DNA of 64,000 bases from Pseudomonas fulva 12-X (GCF_000213805.1 NC_015556.1:3239001-3303000); one strand, 5' to 3'; numbered from the stretch's first letter, positions 36,498 to 47,628 are shown. Made by a program: numbers and translations. Notes: generated from the letters alone by a model not told the origin.

Positions 36498-37709
36498 TCA
36501 CAGCGCTTTCAGACCACGACTCAGGTCGGCCTTGAGGTCGGTGATATCCTCCAGGCCCACGGCTACCCGAATCAGGCTGTCACGAATCCCGGCATTCTCG
36601 CGCTCCTGGGGCGACAGGCGCCCGTGGGAGGTGGTCGCCGGATGAGCGATGGTGGTCTTGGTATCGCCCAGGTTGGTGGTGATGGAAATCACCCGCGTGG
36701 CATCGATGAAGCGCCAGGCGCCCTCCTTGCCACCCTTGACCTCGAAGCTGACCACCGCACCGAAAGCGCTTTGCTGGCGCGCAGCCAGCTCGTGTTGCGG
36801 ATGGCTGGTGAGTCCGGCGTAGTGCACCTTCTCGATACCGTCTTGCTGCTCCAGCCAGCGCGCCAGCTCCAGCGCCGTGCTGCAGTGCGCCTGCATGCGG
36901 ATGCGCAGGGTTTCCAGGCCCTTGAGGAAGATCCAGGCATTGAACGGGCTGAGGGTCGGCCCAGCGGTACGCAGGAAGCCTACTACTTCGGTCATCAGCT
37001 TGGCGCTGCCGGCTACCACGCCGCCCATGGCACGGCCCTGGCCATCAATGTACTTGGTGGCCGAGTGCATGACGATGTCCGCGCCGAGCTTCAGCGGCTG
37101 CTGCAGCGCCGGCGTGCAGAAGCAGTTGTCCACCGCCAGCAGCGCGCCGCGCTCGTGGGCGATGGCGGCCAGGGCCGCGATGTCGACCAGCTCGGCCAGG
37201 GGGTTGGAGGGAGATTCAACGAACAGCAGCTTGGTGTTCGACTTGAAGGCGGCGGCCCAGCCCTCGAGGTCGGCCAGCGGCACATAGTCGACCTGCACGC
37301 CAAAGCGCTTGAGGTACTTCTCGAACAGGCTGATGGTCGAGCCGAACACGCTGCGCGAGACCAGCACATGGTCCCCGGCGCTGCACAGGCTCATGACGAT
37401 GGACAGGATCGCCGACATGCCCGAGGCCGTAGCGACCGCCTGCTCGGCGCCCTCCATGGCGGCGATGCGCTCTTCGAAGGCGCGCACCGTCGGGTTGGTG
37501 TAACGCGAATAGACGTTGCCCGGCACTTCACCGGCGAAACGCGCCGCGGCGTCGCCTGCGGTACGAAACACGTAGCTGGAAGTCGGGAACAGCGCCTCGC
37601 TGTGCTCGCCTTCCGGCGTGCGGTGTTGGCCGGCACGTACCGCCAGGGTGTCGAAGCCTACGCCGTCAAGATCGCTGTCCAGCCGACCGGCTTGCCAATC
37701 CTGTGTCAT
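36498..37709 (-). CDS. metZ: O-succinylhomoserine sulfhydrylase
   Basis: The 403-residue PLP enzyme has the Cys/Met-metabolism fold, with the pyridoxal lysine K219 in [11 protein letters not shown] and YSRYTNPT near residue 68. MetZ makes homocysteine directly from O-succinylhomoserine and sulfide, the route used in Pseudomonas. The start is the ATG of MTQDWQ with an AGGA ribosome site. It follows purF after a terminator, which is conserved gene order. Confidence 0.93.
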   Translation of the reverse strand: MTQDWQAGRLDSDLDGVGFDTLAVRAGQHRTPEGEHSEALFPTSSYVFRTAGDAAARFAGEVPGNVYSRYTNPTVRAFEERIAAMEGAEQAVATASGMSAILSIVMSLCSAGDHVLVSRSVFGSTISLFEKYLKRFGVQVDYVPLADLEGWAAAFKSNTKLLFVESPSNPLAELVDIAALAAIAHERGALLAVDNCFCTPALQQPLKLGADIVMHSATKYIDGQGRAMGGVVAGSAKLMTEVVGFLRTAGPTLSPFNAWIFLKGLETLRIRMQAHCSTALELARWLEQQDGIEKVHYAGLTSHPQHELAARQQSAFGAVVSFEVKGGKEGAWRFIDATRVISITTNLGDTKTTIAHPATTSHGRLSPQERENAGIRDSLIRVAVGLEDITDLKADLSRGLKAL

Positions 37710-37735
37710 ATCCTTTTCCTCATCCAGAAAACAGG

Positions 37736-37754
37736 CCGGGCCCAAAGGGCCCGG
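37736..37754 (-). terminator. Terminator after purF
   Basis: An 8-bp GC stem (CCGGGCCC / GGGCCCGG) with a 3-base loop, followed on the minus strand by CCTGTTTTC, lies 22 bases past the purF stop and just before metZ. Confidence 0.75.
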
Positions 37755-37776
37755 TTGTTGAATCATTTAACATCGA

Positions 37777-39282
37777 TCAGTTGTTGTACAGATCGATGAT
37801 CTCGCTGACCGCTTGTGACTTCGACTTGCTGCCATCGTTGCGCGCCAGGTCGATACGGCTCAGATAGGCCTCGTCGACATCGCCGGTGACGTACTCGCCG
37901 TCGAATACCGCGCAGTCGAAATGCTCGATCTTGATCTTGCCGCCGCCGACAGCTTCCTTCAGGTCATCGAGGTCCTGATAGACCAGCCAGTCGGCGCCGA
38001 TCAGCTCGGCCACCTGCTCGGTGGTACGGCCATGGGCGATCAGTTCGTGAGGGCTCGGCATGTCGATGCCGTATACGTTCGGGTAGCGAACGGCCGGTGC
38101 CGCGGAGCAGAAATACACGTTCTTGGCGCCGGCTTCGCGGGCCATCTGGATGATCTGCTTGCAGGTGGTGCCGCGCACGATGGAGTCGTCGACCAGCATC
38201 ACGTTCTTGCCGCGAAACTCCAGCTCGATGGCGTTGAGCTTCTGGCGCACCGACTTCTTGCGCGCCGCCTGGCCGGGCATGATGAAGGTCCGGCCGATGT
38301 AGCGGTTCTTCACGAAACCTTCGCGGAACTTGACGCCCAGATGGTTGGCCAGCTCCAGCGCCGAGGTGCGGCTGGTATCAGGAATCGGGATCACCACGTC
38401 AATATCGTGTTCCGGGCGCTCGCGACGGATCTTGTCGGCGAGCTTCTCGCCCATGCGCAGACGCGCCTTGTAGACCGACACGCCATCCATGATCGAATCC
38501 GGACGGGCCAGATACACGTGCTCGAAGATGCACGGCTTGAGCTGCGGGTTCGGTGCGCACTGGCGGGTGAACATCTGGCCTTCTTCGGTGATGTACACCG
38601 CTTCGCCCGGCGCCAGGTCGCGGATCAGGGTAAAACCGAGTACGTCCAGGGCGACACTTTCCGAGGCGATCATGTACTCGACGCCTTCATCGGTGTGGCG
38701 CTGACCGAACACGATCGGGCGGATGCCGTTCGGGTCGCGGAAACCGACCAGGCCGTAACCGGTGATCATCGCCACTACGGCATAGCCGCCGCGGCAACGC
38801 TTGTGCACGTCCTTGACTGCGGCGAACACGTCTTCTTCGCTGGGGGTGAGCTTGCCGCGCACGGCCAGCTCATGGGCGAATACGTTGAGCAGCACTTCGG
38901 AGTCGGAGCTGGTGTTGACGTGGCGCAGATCCGATTCGTAGATCTCCTTGGCCAACTGCTCGACGTTGGTCAGGTTGCCGTTGTGCGCCAGGGTGATGCC
39001 GTACGGCGAGTTGACGTAGAACGGCTGGGCCTCGGCTGAGCTGGAGCTGCCCGCGGTCGGATAACGCACGTGGCCAATGCCCATGTGGCCGACCAGACGC
39101 TGCATGTGGCGCTGCTGGAACACGTCACGCACCAGGCCGTTGTCCTTGCGTAGGAACAGGCGGCCTTCATGGCTGGTGACGATACCGGCAGCATCCTGGC
39201 CGCGGTGCTGGAGGACGGTGAGGCCGTCATACAGCGCCTGATTGACGTTCGATTTACCGACGATACCGACAATGCCACACAT
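37777..39282 (-). CDS. purF: Amidophosphoribosyltransferase
   Basis: The 501-residue product starts MCGIVGIVG; the Cys next to the initiator Met is the glutaminase nucleophile, so the ATG three codons into the frame is the true start. The C-terminal half has the PRPP loop [13 protein letters not shown]. It catalyses the first step of purine synthesis, PRPP plus glutamine to phosphoribosylamine. It follows cvpA by 28 bases. Confidence 0.97.
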   Translation of the reverse strand: MCGIVGIVGKSNVNQALYDGLTVLQHRGQDAAGIVTSHEGRLFLRKDNGLVRDVFQQRHMQRLVGHMGIGHVRYPTAGSSSSAEAQPFYVNSPYGITLAHNGNLTNVEQLAKEIYESDLRHVNTSSDSEVLLNVFAHELAVRGKLTPSEEDVFAAVKDVHKRCRGGYAVVAMITGYGLVGFRDPNGIRPIVFGQRHTDEGVEYMIASESVALDVLGFTLIRDLAPGEAVYITEEGQMFTRQCAPNPQLKPCIFEHVYLARPDSIMDGVSVYKARLRMGEKLADKIRRERPEHDIDVVIPIPDTSRTSALELANHLGVKFREGFVKNRYIGRTFIMPGQAARKKSVRQKLNAIELEFRGKNVMLVDDSIVRGTTCKQIIQMAREAGAKNVYFCSAAPAVRYPNVYGIDMPSPHELIAHGRTTEQVAELIGADWLVYQDLDDLKEAVGGGKIKIEHFDCAVFDGEYVTGDVDEAYLSRIDLARNDGSKSKSQAVSEIIDLYNN

Positions 39283-39310
39283 GTGACGCAACCCCTACTC
39301 AGTGAAACGA

Positions 39311-39877
39311 CTATTTACCGGTGCCGGCAGGAGTAGCCCCCTGCAGCACCTCTTTGAACGGCAGCTCGACCGGCTCGCCTATGCCGCTGGCCAGCCACTC
39401 GCTGGACACACCCAATATGAGGTTCTTCGACCAGTCTGCAACCAGCAGAAAATGCGGCAGCAAGGCCGACTGCTGCCACCAGGCATCCTGCTGCACCGGG
39501 CCCAGGCTGAGCAGCCCGACCGCCACCACGACCAGCAAGGCGCCACGGGCGGCACCGAACACCATCCCCAGAAAACGATCCGTACCCGACAGACCGGTCA
39601 CGCGGATCAACTCGCCGATCAGGTAGTTGATCAGCGCGCCAACCAAGAGCGTCAATACGAACAAGATCACGCAGGCAGCGATGACACGGGCGGACGGGGT
39701 TTCGATATAGGCGTCGAGATGCTGTGCCAGCGCGCCGCCGAACATCCAGGCGACCACGCCAGCGATGATCCAGGTGACGAGCGACAGGGCCTCCTTGACG
39801 AAGCCTCTGCTCAGACTGATCAGACTCGAAACGGCGATGACGGCGATGATCGCCCAATCGACCCAGGTGAATGCCAC
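39311..39877 (-). CDS. cvpA: CvpA family membrane protein
   Basis: The 188-residue protein has four membrane helices and the CvpA opening (FTWVDWAIIAVIAVSSLISLSRGFVKEALSLVTWI). CvpA is linked to colicin V export and envelope stress, and is encoded upstream of purF in many proteobacteria. Here it sits between dedD and purF, the usual place. Confidence 0.93.
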   Translation of the reverse strand: MAFTWVDWAIIAVIAVSSLISLSRGFVKEALSLVTWIIAGVVAWMFGGALAQHLDAYIETPSARVIAACVILFVLTLLVGALINYLIGELIRVTGLSGTDRFLGMVFGAARGALLVVVAVGLLSLGPVQQDAWWQQSALLPHFLLVADWSKNLILGVSSEWLASGIGEPVELPFKEVLQGATPAGTGK

Positions 39878-39956
39878 GATGCAGGCTACCGATGGAAGAG
39901 GCGCTGCATTTTAGCAGAGCCCTCTCCATCGGTTAAGCGCGGATACGTGCGATGCG

Positions 39957-40592
39957 TCAGTTGCTTTCCGGCTGGAAGCGCACCACGAAGCCATTGAGCT
40001 TGTGCTGGCGGTTGAGCTGGTCACGCAGACGATCGGCCTCGACGCGCTCGACCAGCGGCCCGACGAATACCCGATTCATGCCATCGGCGGTGCGGATATA
40101 GGCGTTGTAGCCTTGCGAGCGTAGGGTCTTCTGCAGATTTTCCGCGCCCGGGCGACTGGACAGGCTGGCCAGCTGCACCGACCAGCTGACCGGCAGACTG
40201 TTGACGTCCAGACGCTCCGCCGGAGCTTTCTGCGGTGGCGGCGCCACTTCGGCCGGCTTGCTCGGCGCAGGCTGGGCAGCCGGAGGCGGCGTTGACGCTG
40301 CAGGCTCACTGGCCGGCAGTTCACTGATGGGCTGCTCGACCGGCGGCTGCGCCTGATCGGTAGGCGAGCTGTCGACCGGTACCGGTTCCTGGGGCAGTTC
40401 CTGCGGGTCGGGCACGATCACCGGCTGCATCTCGATTTCAGGGGTGACCGGCTTGGCGGGAATGCTCGGCGCATCGACCACCACGTGCCGCAGCTCGTCG
40501 GGACGGGAAAGCAGCATCGGCAGGAAGATCACGGCCAGAGCCACGAGCACCAGCGCGCCGACGATACGTTGCTTGGTTCCACTATCGAGCAT
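39957..40592 (-). CDS. dedD: SPOR-domain protein DedD
   Basis: The 211-residue protein has a membrane anchor at about 10-27, a long Pro/Ala/Glu linker and a C-terminal SPOR domain (SWSVQLASLSSRPGAENLQKTLRSQGYNAYIRTADGMNRVFVGPLVERVEADRLRDQLNR). SPOR domains bind denuded peptidoglycan at division sites. The ATG of MLDSGTK has an AGGA ribosome site and overlaps the end of folC by 11 bases; an ATG two codons earlier is possible. Confidence 0.9.
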   Translation of the reverse strand: MLDSGTKQRIVGALVLVALAVIFLPMLLSRPDELRHVVVDAPSIPAKPVTPEIEMQPVIVPDPQELPQEPVPVDSSPTDQAQPPVEQPISELPASEPAASTPPPAAQPAPSKPAEVAPPPQKAPAERLDVNSLPVSWSVQLASLSSRPGAENLQKTLRSQGYNAYIRTADGMNRVFVGPLVERVEADRLRDQLNRQHKLNGFVVRFQPESN

Positions 40593-41889
40593 TGCCATCC
40601 TGCACAACCTCCTGGGCGTAGCGCTCCAGCCATATCAAGGCTTCGGCCACGCAGAAAAAAGACCCAAAGAGCAGAATTTCATCACCTTCTGCGGCCCGCT
40701 CGCACTGCGCCTCGAGAGCACCGGCGACATCACCGTACGCCTCAACCTGAGTACCACAGGCAACCAGGTGCGCATGCAGCTCGGCAGCAGGACGCGAGCG
40801 TTCGCTGGGTAGCGTCGCCACCGCCCAATGGGCGATGTCCGCAAGAAGCGGCGCCACCACGCCGGGCAGCTCCTTGTCGGCCAACAGACCGAACACCGCC
40901 AGGCGCTGCCCCGCTATACCACGGGCCTGCAAACGACCGGCAAGAAACTGCGCGGCATGGGGATTGTGCCCCACGTCGAGCAACAGAGTGAGGGACTTGC
41001 CGCGCCAGTTCAAGTGACGACGATCCAGACGACCGGTCACCCGGGTAGCCTGCAGGGCGTCCGCGATTTTCTCGGCATCCCAGGGCAGATCGAGCAGCGC
41101 GTAGGCCTGCAACGCCAGTGCGGCATTTTCCATGGGCAGATCGAGCAGCGGCAGGTTTTCGAGGCGCAGCACCTCGCCGGTGGCGGTCAGGCCGTACCAG
41201 CTCCAGCCAGACTCGCTGACGCTCAGGTCGAAATCCCGGCAACGCAGGAAGAACGGGCAATCCAGTTCGGCGACACGTTCGAGCAACGGCAGCGGCGGGT
41301 CGAAATCACCACACAGCGCCGGCTTACCCGCGCGCATGATGCCGGCTTTCTCGAAGGCGACCGACTCGCGGGTATCACCCAGCCAGTCAGCATGGTCGAC
41401 ACCAATGCTGGTGATCAGCGCGAGGTCGGCATCGACCAGATTCACCGCATCCAGGCGCCCGCCCAGGCCGACTTCGAGCACCGCGACATCCAGATCGGCA
41501 CGCTCGAACAGCCAGAACGCCGCCAGGGTGCCCATCTCGAAATAGGTCAGCGAGGTTTCGCCGCGGGCCGCCTCGACAGCGGCAAAGGCTTCGCAAAGGC
41601 CGGCATCGCTAGCCTGCTCGCCATCGATCTGCACCCGCTCGTTGTAACGCAGCAGGTGCGGCGAGCTATACACCCCGACCTTGAGGCCCTGGGCACGCAG
41701 CAAAAAGGCGATGAAGGCGCAGGTCGAGCCTTTGCCATTGGTGCCGGTGACGGTGATGACACGCGGCGCCGGCCGGGACAGGCCAAGGCGCGCCGCCACC
41801 TCACGGGAGCGCTCCAGGCCCATGTCGATGGCGCTCGGATGCAGACGCTCCAGGTACGCCAGCCACTCGGCCAGGGAGCGCTGGGTCAT
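40582..41889 (-). CDS. folC: Folylpolyglutamate / dihydrofolate synthase
   Basis: The 435-residue Mur-ligase family enzyme has the ATP loop [31 protein letters not shown] and DVGHNPHAA. It joins dihydropteroate to glutamate and extends folate polyglutamates. Its start overlaps accD by 4 bases. Confidence 0.96.
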   Translation of the reverse strand: MTQRSLAEWLAYLERLHPSAIDMGLERSREVAARLGLSRPAPRVITVTGTNGKGSTCAFIAFLLRAQGLKVGVYSSPHLLRYNERVQIDGEQASDAGLCEAFAAVEAARGETSLTYFEMGTLAAFWLFERADLDVAVLEVGLGGRLDAVNLVDADLALITSIGVDHADWLGDTRESVAFEKAGIMRAGKPALCGDFDPPLPLLERVAELDCPFFLRCRDFDLSVSESGWSWYGLTATGEVLRLENLPLLDLPMENAALALQAYALLDLPWDAEKIADALQATRVTGRLDRRHLNWRGKSLTLLLDVGHNPHAAQFLAGRLQARGIAGQRLAVFGLLADKELPGVVAPLLADIAHWAVATLPSERSRPAAELHAHLVACGTQVEAYGDVAGALEAQCERAAEGDEILLFGSFFCVAEALIWLERYAQEVVQDGNAR

Positions 41890-42770
41890 GCGCTGACCGG
41901 CAGTGCAGCAGGTGTCGGCTGGTGAGTGAACTGCGCCAGCAGACGGGCCAGGCGCGGACGCAGCTCGGCACGGTGAATGATCATGTCGATGGCGCCGTGG
42001 TCGAGAAGGAACTCGCTGCGCTGGAAGCCTTCGGGCAGTTTCTCGCGAACGGTCTGCTCGATCACGCGCGGGCCGGCGAAGCCGATCAGCGCCTTGGGCT
42101 CGGCGACGATCACGTCACCCAGCATCGCCAGGCTGGCCGAAACACCGCCGTAGACCGGGTCGGTCAGCACGGAGATGAACGGAATGCCCTCTTCGCGCAG
42201 GCGCGCCAGCACGGCGGAAGTCTTGGCCATCTGCATCAGCGAGATCAGCGCTTCCTGCATGCGCGCACCACCAGAGGCGGCGAAGCAGATCAGCGGACAG
42301 CGTTTCTCTAGGGCCACGTTGGCAGCCTGCACGAAACGCTCACCGACGATGGCGCCCATCGAACCGCCCATGAACGAGAACTCGAAAGCACAAGTCACGA
42401 CCGGCATGCCTTCCAGGGTGCCGCTCATGGAAATCAGCGCGTCCTTCTCACCGGTCTGCTTCTGAGCAGCGACCAGGCGATCCTTGTACTTCTTGCTGTC
42501 GCGGAATTTCAGGCGGTCGGACGGCTCCAGATCGGCACCGATCTCTTCACGGCCATCGGCGTCCAGGAAGATGTCCAGACGGGCGCGTGCATCGATGCGC
42601 ATGTGGTGGTTGCACTTGGGGCAGACATCCAGGGTCTTTTCCAGCTCCGGCTTGTACAGCACCGCCTCGCAGGACGGGCACTTGTGCCACAGGCCTTCAG
42701 GTACCGAACTCTTCTTGACCTCGGAACGCATGATCGAGGGGATCAGTTTGTCTACCAGCCAGTTGCTCAT
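41886..42770 (-). CDS. accD: Acetyl-CoA carboxylase carboxyltransferase beta subunit
   Basis: The 294-residue protein has the N-terminal four-cysteine zinc finger ([26 protein letters not shown]) and the carboxyltransferase crotonase fold ([45 protein letters not shown]). With AccA it transfers carboxyl from biotin to acetyl-CoA in fatty-acid synthesis. It precedes folC, as is common. Confidence 0.97.
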   Translation of the reverse strand: MSNWLVDKLIPSIMRSEVKKSSVPEGLWHKCPSCEAVLYKPELEKTLDVCPKCNHHMRIDARARLDIFLDADGREEIGADLEPSDRLKFRDSKKYKDRLVAAQKQTGEKDALISMSGTLEGMPVVTCAFEFSFMGGSMGAIVGERFVQAANVALEKRCPLICFAASGGARMQEALISLMQMAKTSAVLARLREEGIPFISVLTDPVYGGVSASLAMLGDVIVAEPKALIGFAGPRVIEQTVREKLPEGFQRSEFLLDHGAIDMIIHRAELRPRLARLLAQFTHQPTPAALPVSA

Positions 42771-42942
42771 GCTCTCAATTCTCCAACGCTGTAGGCTTCA
42801 ACATGCTTGCTGCACATGACAAGCGAATTCACAAAGTGGTCGCCGCTGGGGCCGGCCTGATGCCCGCCACCCGCTTCGACCACGAAAAAAGCACACGCTA
42901 TTCGCGGCGATAGCAGTATGGACGGCTCGCCCAGCGGCGCCG

Positions 42943-43575
42943 TCACATCGACTCTCCAACGCCACGTACCGCGCGCACGAAGTCTTTGACCTTGGCGGCA
43001 TCCTTGATGCCCTTACTCGCCTCCACGCCACCGCTGACATCCACCGCATACGGGCGCACCTGGGCGATGGCTGCCGCGACGTTGCCTGGCGTCAAACCGC
43101 CAGCCAGGATCACCGGTTTGCTCAGCTGCGCCGGCACCAGCGACCAGTCGAACGCTTGCCCCGTGCCGCCGGGCACGCCGTCGACGAAGGTATCGAGCAG
43201 CACGGCGCGGGCGCCCGGGTAGGCGGCTACCTGTGCAACAACGTCATCCCCCGCGCGCACACGCAACGCCTTGATGTAAGGCCGGCGCAGCGCTTCGCAG
43301 TCGGCCGGACTTTCGTCGCCGTGAAATTGCAGAAGATCCAGGGGTATAGCAGCCAGCACCGCTTCGATTTCGCGCGGCGGCATATCGACGAACAGGCCGA
43401 CCGTGGTCACGAACGGCGGCAGGCCGGCGACGATGGCCTGGGCCTGCTCGATCGTCACCGCACGCGGGCTGGGCGCGTAGAACACCAACCCGATGGCATC
43501 GGCGCCCGCCGCTACGGCAGCGAGCCCATCCTCGAGGCGCGTAATCCCACAGATCTTGCTGCGAACCACTGACAA
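42943..43575 (-). CDS. trpF: Phosphoribosylanthranilate isomerase
   Basis: The 210-residue (beta/alpha)8 enzyme has the general base Cys in KICGITR, the aspartate in [16 protein letters not shown], and DVSGGVE at the phosphate site. It catalyses step three of tryptophan synthesis. The best start is a TTG at 43573-43575, ten bases after a strong GGAGG; a GTG two codons later is the alternative. trpB and trpA are not nearby. Confidence 0.95.
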   Translation of the reverse strand: MSVVRSKICGITRLEDGLAAVAAGADAIGLVFYAPSPRAVTIEQAQAIVAGLPPFVTTVGLFVDMPPREIEAVLAAIPLDLLQFHGDESPADCEALRRPYIKALRVRAGDDVVAQVAAYPGARAVLLDTFVDGVPGGTGQAFDWSLVPAQLSKPVILAGGLTPGNVAAAIAQVRPYAVDVSGGVEASKGIKDAAKVKDFVRAVRGVGESM

Positions 43576-43656
43576 AAGACGAATACCTCCGCGAAAGGCC
43601 GGATGGTAACAAATGACCGGCCAGGGCGCGCCATTAATTGCTGCACCCAGCCCCGC

Positions 43657-44487
43657 TCAGCGCGCCGCCACGTCCTCGAGCCCGGAGAGAAAGTGCGGGC
43701 CCAGGTAACGGGTCGGCAAGTCGAATTCTTCCGGATAGTCCACCTGCACCAGATACAGCCCATAGGGGTGTGCGGTTACCCCGCCGGTGCGCCGCACTCC
43801 AGTTTCCAGCACCTGACCGGCCCACTCCACCGGCCGCTCACCGGCGCCGATGGTCATCAGCACGCCGGCGATATTGCGCACCATGTGGTGCAGAAAGGCA
43901 TTGGCGCGGATATCGAGGATGATGAAACGGCCATGCTGCAGCAACTCGAGGTGATGGACCGTCTTGATCGGCGACTTGGCCTGGCACTGTCGGGCGCGGA
44001 AGGCGCTGAAATCATGGGTCCCGAGAAATACCTTGGCCGCCTCGCGCATGCGCTCGACATCCAGCGGGCGATGGTTCCAGGTCACCTCCTCGGCCATATG
44101 CGCCGGGCGGATCTGGTCGTTGTAGATCACGTAGCGGTAACGCCGCGCCATGGCGCAGAAGCGCGCATCGAAGTGGCTAGGCATCGCCTTGGCCCAGGTG
44201 ATGCTGATATCGCCCGGCAGGTTCATGTTGGCGCCCATCACCCAGGCGTGCATGGAGCGCTCGACGCGGGTGTCGAAATGCACCACCTGGCCGCTGGCAT
44301 GCACCAGCGCATCGGTACGCCCCGCACAACTGAGCGTAACCGGAGCGCCACCGGCGACCTTGGACAGGGCTTTTTCGAGGGACGCCTGGATCGATGGCAC
44401 ACCGTCACGCTGACGCTGGAAACCGCGATAGCGGGTGCCACGGTATTCGACACCCAGGGCGATCTTGTAAATGCCGACGGCAGCCAT
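43657..44487 (-). CDS. truA: tRNA pseudouridine(38-40) synthase TruA
   Basis: The 276-residue protein has YRGFQRQRDGVPSIQASLEKAL and the catalytic aspartate in SCAGRTDALVHASGQVVHFDT. It makes pseudouridine at tRNA positions 38-40. The start at MAAVGIYKIALG matches TruA length; its ATG lies in the loop edge of a strong hairpin (44476-44500). It follows fimV, as in P. aeruginosa. Confidence 0.95.
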   Translation of the reverse strand: MAAVGIYKIALGVEYRGTRYRGFQRQRDGVPSIQASLEKALSKVAGGAPVTLSCAGRTDALVHASGQVVHFDTRVERSMHAWVMGANMNLPGDISITWAKAMPSHFDARFCAMARRYRYVIYNDQIRPAHMAEEVTWNHRPLDVERMREAAKVFLGTHDFSAFRARQCQAKSPIKTVHHLELLQHGRFIILDIRANAFLHHMVRNIAGVLMTIGAGERPVEWAGQVLETGVRRTGGVTAHPYGLYLVQVDYPEEFDLPTRYLGPHFLSGLEDVAAR

Positions 44488-44500
44488 TTCGGCTGCCGTC
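44476..44500 (-). promoter_or_regulatory. Hairpin enclosing the truA start codon
   Basis: On the minus strand GACGGCAGCC and GGCTGCCGTC form a perfect 10-bp stem with loop GAAAT, and the truA ATG spans the loop-stem border. There is no T-run after it on this strand. The same stem core recurs in the fimV terminator 115 bases upstream. It could limit truA translation; that is inferred from the structure alone. Confidence 0.5.
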
Positions 44501-44613
44501 TTTTGTTCGTTAATCAATTGGTAGACCAGATCAGAGCTGCAATGCCGGCAATTATACCGCCACGCCAGGAGGCTGCCATGCCGGCAGCCCATTTAGTTGT
44601 GAGCCGCAGATGT

Positions 44614-44642
44614 AAAAACGGCAGCCCAAGGGCTGCCGTTTT
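44614..44642 (-). terminator. Terminator of fimV
   Basis: A perfect 12- to 13-bp stem (AAAACGGCAGCCC / GGGCTGCCGTTTT) with a 2-base loop gives T-runs on both strands. It is 18 bases past the fimV stop. Confidence 0.88.
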
Positions 44643-44659
44643 CTCCACTCAACTGCTCG

Positions 44660-47482
44660 TCAAACCAGTTTGCCGATCAGCTCGCGCGCTTCCTGCTGCT
44701 GAGTGTCGTTACCTTCGGCGATCACTTCATCGAGGATGTCACGGGCACCCTCGCTATCGCCCATATCGATGTAGGCCCGCGCCAGATCCAGCTTGGTGGC
44801 GGTCTCGTCGGTGCCGGCGAGGAAGTCGAAGTCCTCATCGTCATCGAGCGGCACATGATCGGCCTGCATGTCCTGCGGCGCCTGCTGACCTTGCTGTTCG
44901 AGGCTTTCGGCCAGCTGGTCCAGTTCGGCGGTCACGTCGTCGAGTTGAGCGGCGAAGCTGGCGCCAGTGCTCGGCTCGGCCGGCTCGTCATTAAGCGACA
45001 GATCGAAGTCGGCAGGCAGGCCAAAGTCATCCCCCTTATCGCTGTCCAGGGCAGCGGAAAGATCCGAGAGATCATTTGCCGGTTTGCCCGCGTCGTCATC
45101 CAGGCTCAGCAGGAAGTCATCTTCCTTCGTGGCAGCCGGGGTAGCGGGCGTGTCGAGATCAAGGCTGAAGTCGGCCAGCTCGCCACCAGGCTCCTGACGA
45201 TTGACCGGCTCATTGCCCAGATCCAGGTCGAAGTCCAGCGGCTCATCTTTGCTCGCGACCGGCGCTGCGGACGGCAGATCGAGATCGGAATCCAGGCTCA
45301 AGGTGTCGATTTCGTCGAAGCGCGGCGCGTCATCCTGAGTTTTTGCCGGAGGCTCGGCGGAGAACTCGGCTTCCAGGGCATCCAGGTCGAGGTCAAAGGC
45401 ATCGTCAGACGCAGGCGGCAGCGGCGCAACCGGCTGCTCCGGCTCGTCCAGCGCCAGGTCGTCCAGACTGAAGGAATCCAGATCGTCTGCCGCAGCGGCG
45501 CTGGCCAGGGCGGCGCTGCCGCCAAGCACGACCATGGTCGGATAGCGGCTCTTCAACTGCTCGACCTGGGCGTTGGCACCACCGATTTCGCGCAGCTCGT
45601 TTTCCTGACGGGCGAAGCCTTCACGGTCGCCCAGCTCGGCATAAACCTCCATCAGCTTCAGGCGCAAGTCAGTGCGATGCGGCTCGTCGTTGATGGCGTT
45701 GTGCAGCAGCTCGGCGGCCTGATTGAAACGACCGTAGGCGATGTAAATGTCCGCTTCACCCAGGGCGTCGCCAGTCTGGGCGGTGACACGCTCTTCGCTC
45801 GCAGGCTGGCTCAGGGCAACCTGATCGTCCGGCAGGTCGTTCAGGCTGTCGGCAGGCAGTTCCAGATCGCTGTCGAAGGCGTGGGTGTCTTCTTCATAAG
45901 TCGACAGGCTGGCCTCTTCCTCTTCGGCCTTGCGGGCATTGCGACGCGAAATGATCAGCAGCACCAGCAGCAGGGCCAGCAACAAGCTGCCGCCGATCAG
46001 GCCGAGCATCATTGGGTTGGCCAGCAGGTTGTCGAGGGCGCTGTCCTCCTCGACCGGCTCGGGCGTGGCGGCGACCGGTGCCTGGGCAGGCGCTTCGGCG
46101 GCCGGCGCAGCTGGCTCGGCGGGTGCGGCTTCTGGAGCCGGCACAGGCGCAGTCTCGGCTGCCGGCGCTTCAGCTGCTGGCTCGCCAGTCGGCTGAGCGG
46201 CCGAAGGATCGACCGGCACCGATTCGGGCGCGGCTTCATTATTATTGGCAGGTGCCTGGCCTGCTGAAGCAGCAGCCGATGGCGTCTCGGCAGGCGCAGT
46301 GGCTGGAGTTGCCGGAGCGGGCGTAGCGCCAGCGGCGGCGTTACCAGCCGCCTGGCCAGCCGGTGCCGATACATCGGCCTGCAGCTTGGCGAGCTGGTTG
46401 TCCTTGAGCTGAATCAGACGCTGCAGCTTGTCGAGCTGGCTCTGCAGATCGTTCATGCGATCCTTGAGCTCGTCGTTCTCTCGACGCGTCGAATCCAGGC
46501 TTTCCTGCGTCACGGCCAGCTGATTGGCCAGCGCGGCATTGTTGGCCTTGCCGCTCTCGCTGCCCGAGGTGGCCTTGCCGGCTTCGGCGGCGACCAGCTT
46601 GAGCTTGTCTTCGTTGGAAACTTCCGACGGCGCAGCACCCGCGGAGCTGCGACGGGTAGCGTCGAGCTGCCGGGCACCGGCGGCAGCCGGTGCACTGCGG
46701 CCCTGACGCCAGGAACTGTTCTGCTCGGCCACCTGGGCCAGCGCTTCGGATTGGCTACGGCGGGCGATCTGCTGGTCATCGGGCAGGCGCAGCACCTGAC
46801 CGCTCTTCATGCGGTTGATGTTGCCGCCGATGAAAGCATCCGGGTTGAGGTCCTGAATGGCCAGCATCTTCTGATGGACGCTGCCACTGCCGCCGGTACG
46901 CTGGGCCACTTCCCACAACGTGTCGTTGGCATTGGTACGGTAATCACCACCAGCGGCGGCGCGCGGCGTTGGCGCAGCGGCCGAAGGTGCGGAGGCACGC
47001 GGTGCGGCGCTCGGCGCCGGACGTGGTGCAGGAGCAGGCGAGGCCACCGGCAGTTGCGGGGCAGCAGCGGCTTGCGGGGAATACAGGGGCGGATCGAGCA
47101 GCAGGGTGTACTCGCGCAACAGGCGGCCATTGGGCCACAGCACTTCGACGAGGAAGTTCAGGTAGGGCTCACGCACCGGCTTGGTCGAGGTGACGCGAAT
47201 CACGCTCTTGCCGTTGGGTTTGACGATGGGCGTGAACTTGAGGTCGGTGAGGAAATACTGGCGATCGACGCCAGCCTTGTTGAACTCCTCCGGCGAAGCC
47301 AGCGACGGGCGCATTTCCGCAGCGGACAGATCGCGCACATCGAGCAGTTCAATTTCCGCCACCAGAGGCTGGTTCAGAGACGACTGGAGTGTCAGCTCGC
47401 CGACCCCCAGCGCATGCGCCATACCGGAAGACAGCGCCGTCGCCGCAGCGATAGCCAGTACCAGTTTACGAACCCGAACCAT
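44660..47482 (-). CDS. fimV: FimV family peptidoglycan-binding polar hub protein
   Basis: The 940-residue protein has a signal peptide (1-25) and the FimV N-terminal domain (about 26-135). A LysM domain follows at about 180-235 (NDTLWEVAQ, INRMKSGQVLRLPDD), then a coiled coil near 320-365, a Pro/Ala linker and one membrane helix at about 491-513. The cytoplasmic part is very acidic and ends in the conserved FimV tetratricopeptide-like cap (KLDLARAYIDMGDSEGARDILDEVI). FimV marks the cell pole and supports type IV pili, polar flagella and cyclic AMP signalling in Pseudomonas. Gene order truA-fimV-usg-asd is conserved. Confidence 0.96.
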   Translation of the reverse strand: MVRVRKLVLAIAAATALSSGMAHALGVGELTLQSSLNQPLVAEIELLDVRDLSAAEMRPSLASPEEFNKAGVDRQYFLTDLKFTPIVKPNGKSVIRVTSTKPVREPYLNFLVEVLWPNGRLLREYTLLLDPPLYSPQAAAAPQLPVASPAPAPRPAPSAAPRASAPSAAAPTPRAAAGGDYRTNANDTLWEVAQRTGGSGSVHQKMLAIQDLNPDAFIGGNINRMKSGQVLRLPDDQQIARRSQSEALAQVAEQNSSWRQGRSAPAAAGARQLDATRRSSAGAAPSEVSNEDKLKLVAAEAGKATSGSESGKANNAALANQLAVTQESLDSTRRENDELKDRMNDLQSQLDKLQRLIQLKDNQLAKLQADVSAPAGQAAGNAAAGATPAPATPATAPAETPSAAASAGQAPANNNEAAPESVPVDPSAAQPTGEPAAEAPAAETAPVPAPEAAPAEPAAPAAEAPAQAPVAATPEPVEEDSALDNLLANPMMLGLIGGSLLLALLLVLLIISRRNARKAEEEEASLSTYEEDTHAFDSDLELPADSLNDLPDDQVALSQPASEERVTAQTGDALGEADIYIAYGRFNQAAELLHNAINDEPHRTDLRLKLMEVYAELGDREGFARQENELREIGGANAQVEQLKSRYPTMVVLGGSAALASAAAADDLDSFSLDDLALDEPEQPVAPLPPASDDAFDLDLDALEAEFSAEPPAKTQDDAPRFDEIDTLSLDSDLDLPSAAPVASKDEPLDFDLDLGNEPVNRQEPGGELADFSLDLDTPATPAATKEDDFLLSLDDDAGKPANDLSDLSAALDSDKGDDFGLPADFDLSLNDEPAEPSTGASFAAQLDDVTAELDQLAESLEQQGQQAPQDMQADHVPLDDDEDFDFLAGTDETATKLDLARAYIDMGDSEGARDILDEVIAEGNDTQQQEARELIGKLV

Positions 47483-47628
47483 AGCCTTTTCCTTTGTGTT
47501 GACGGCTCTCGCACAACGAGAGGATAGATGATCGGTGGCTGCCCCCTTTCAGGCCCCCCAGCCAACGATCAGCGCGCTCAGTGATTGCCAAGCTCGAATA
47601 AATATGCAGATTTCCGGATAAGTATCTT

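Noticed and set aside
44476-44505. Plus-strand terminator ending in TTTTG at the truA start
   Set aside because: No plus-strand gene lies upstream to terminate. It is better treated as a hairpin at the truA start.
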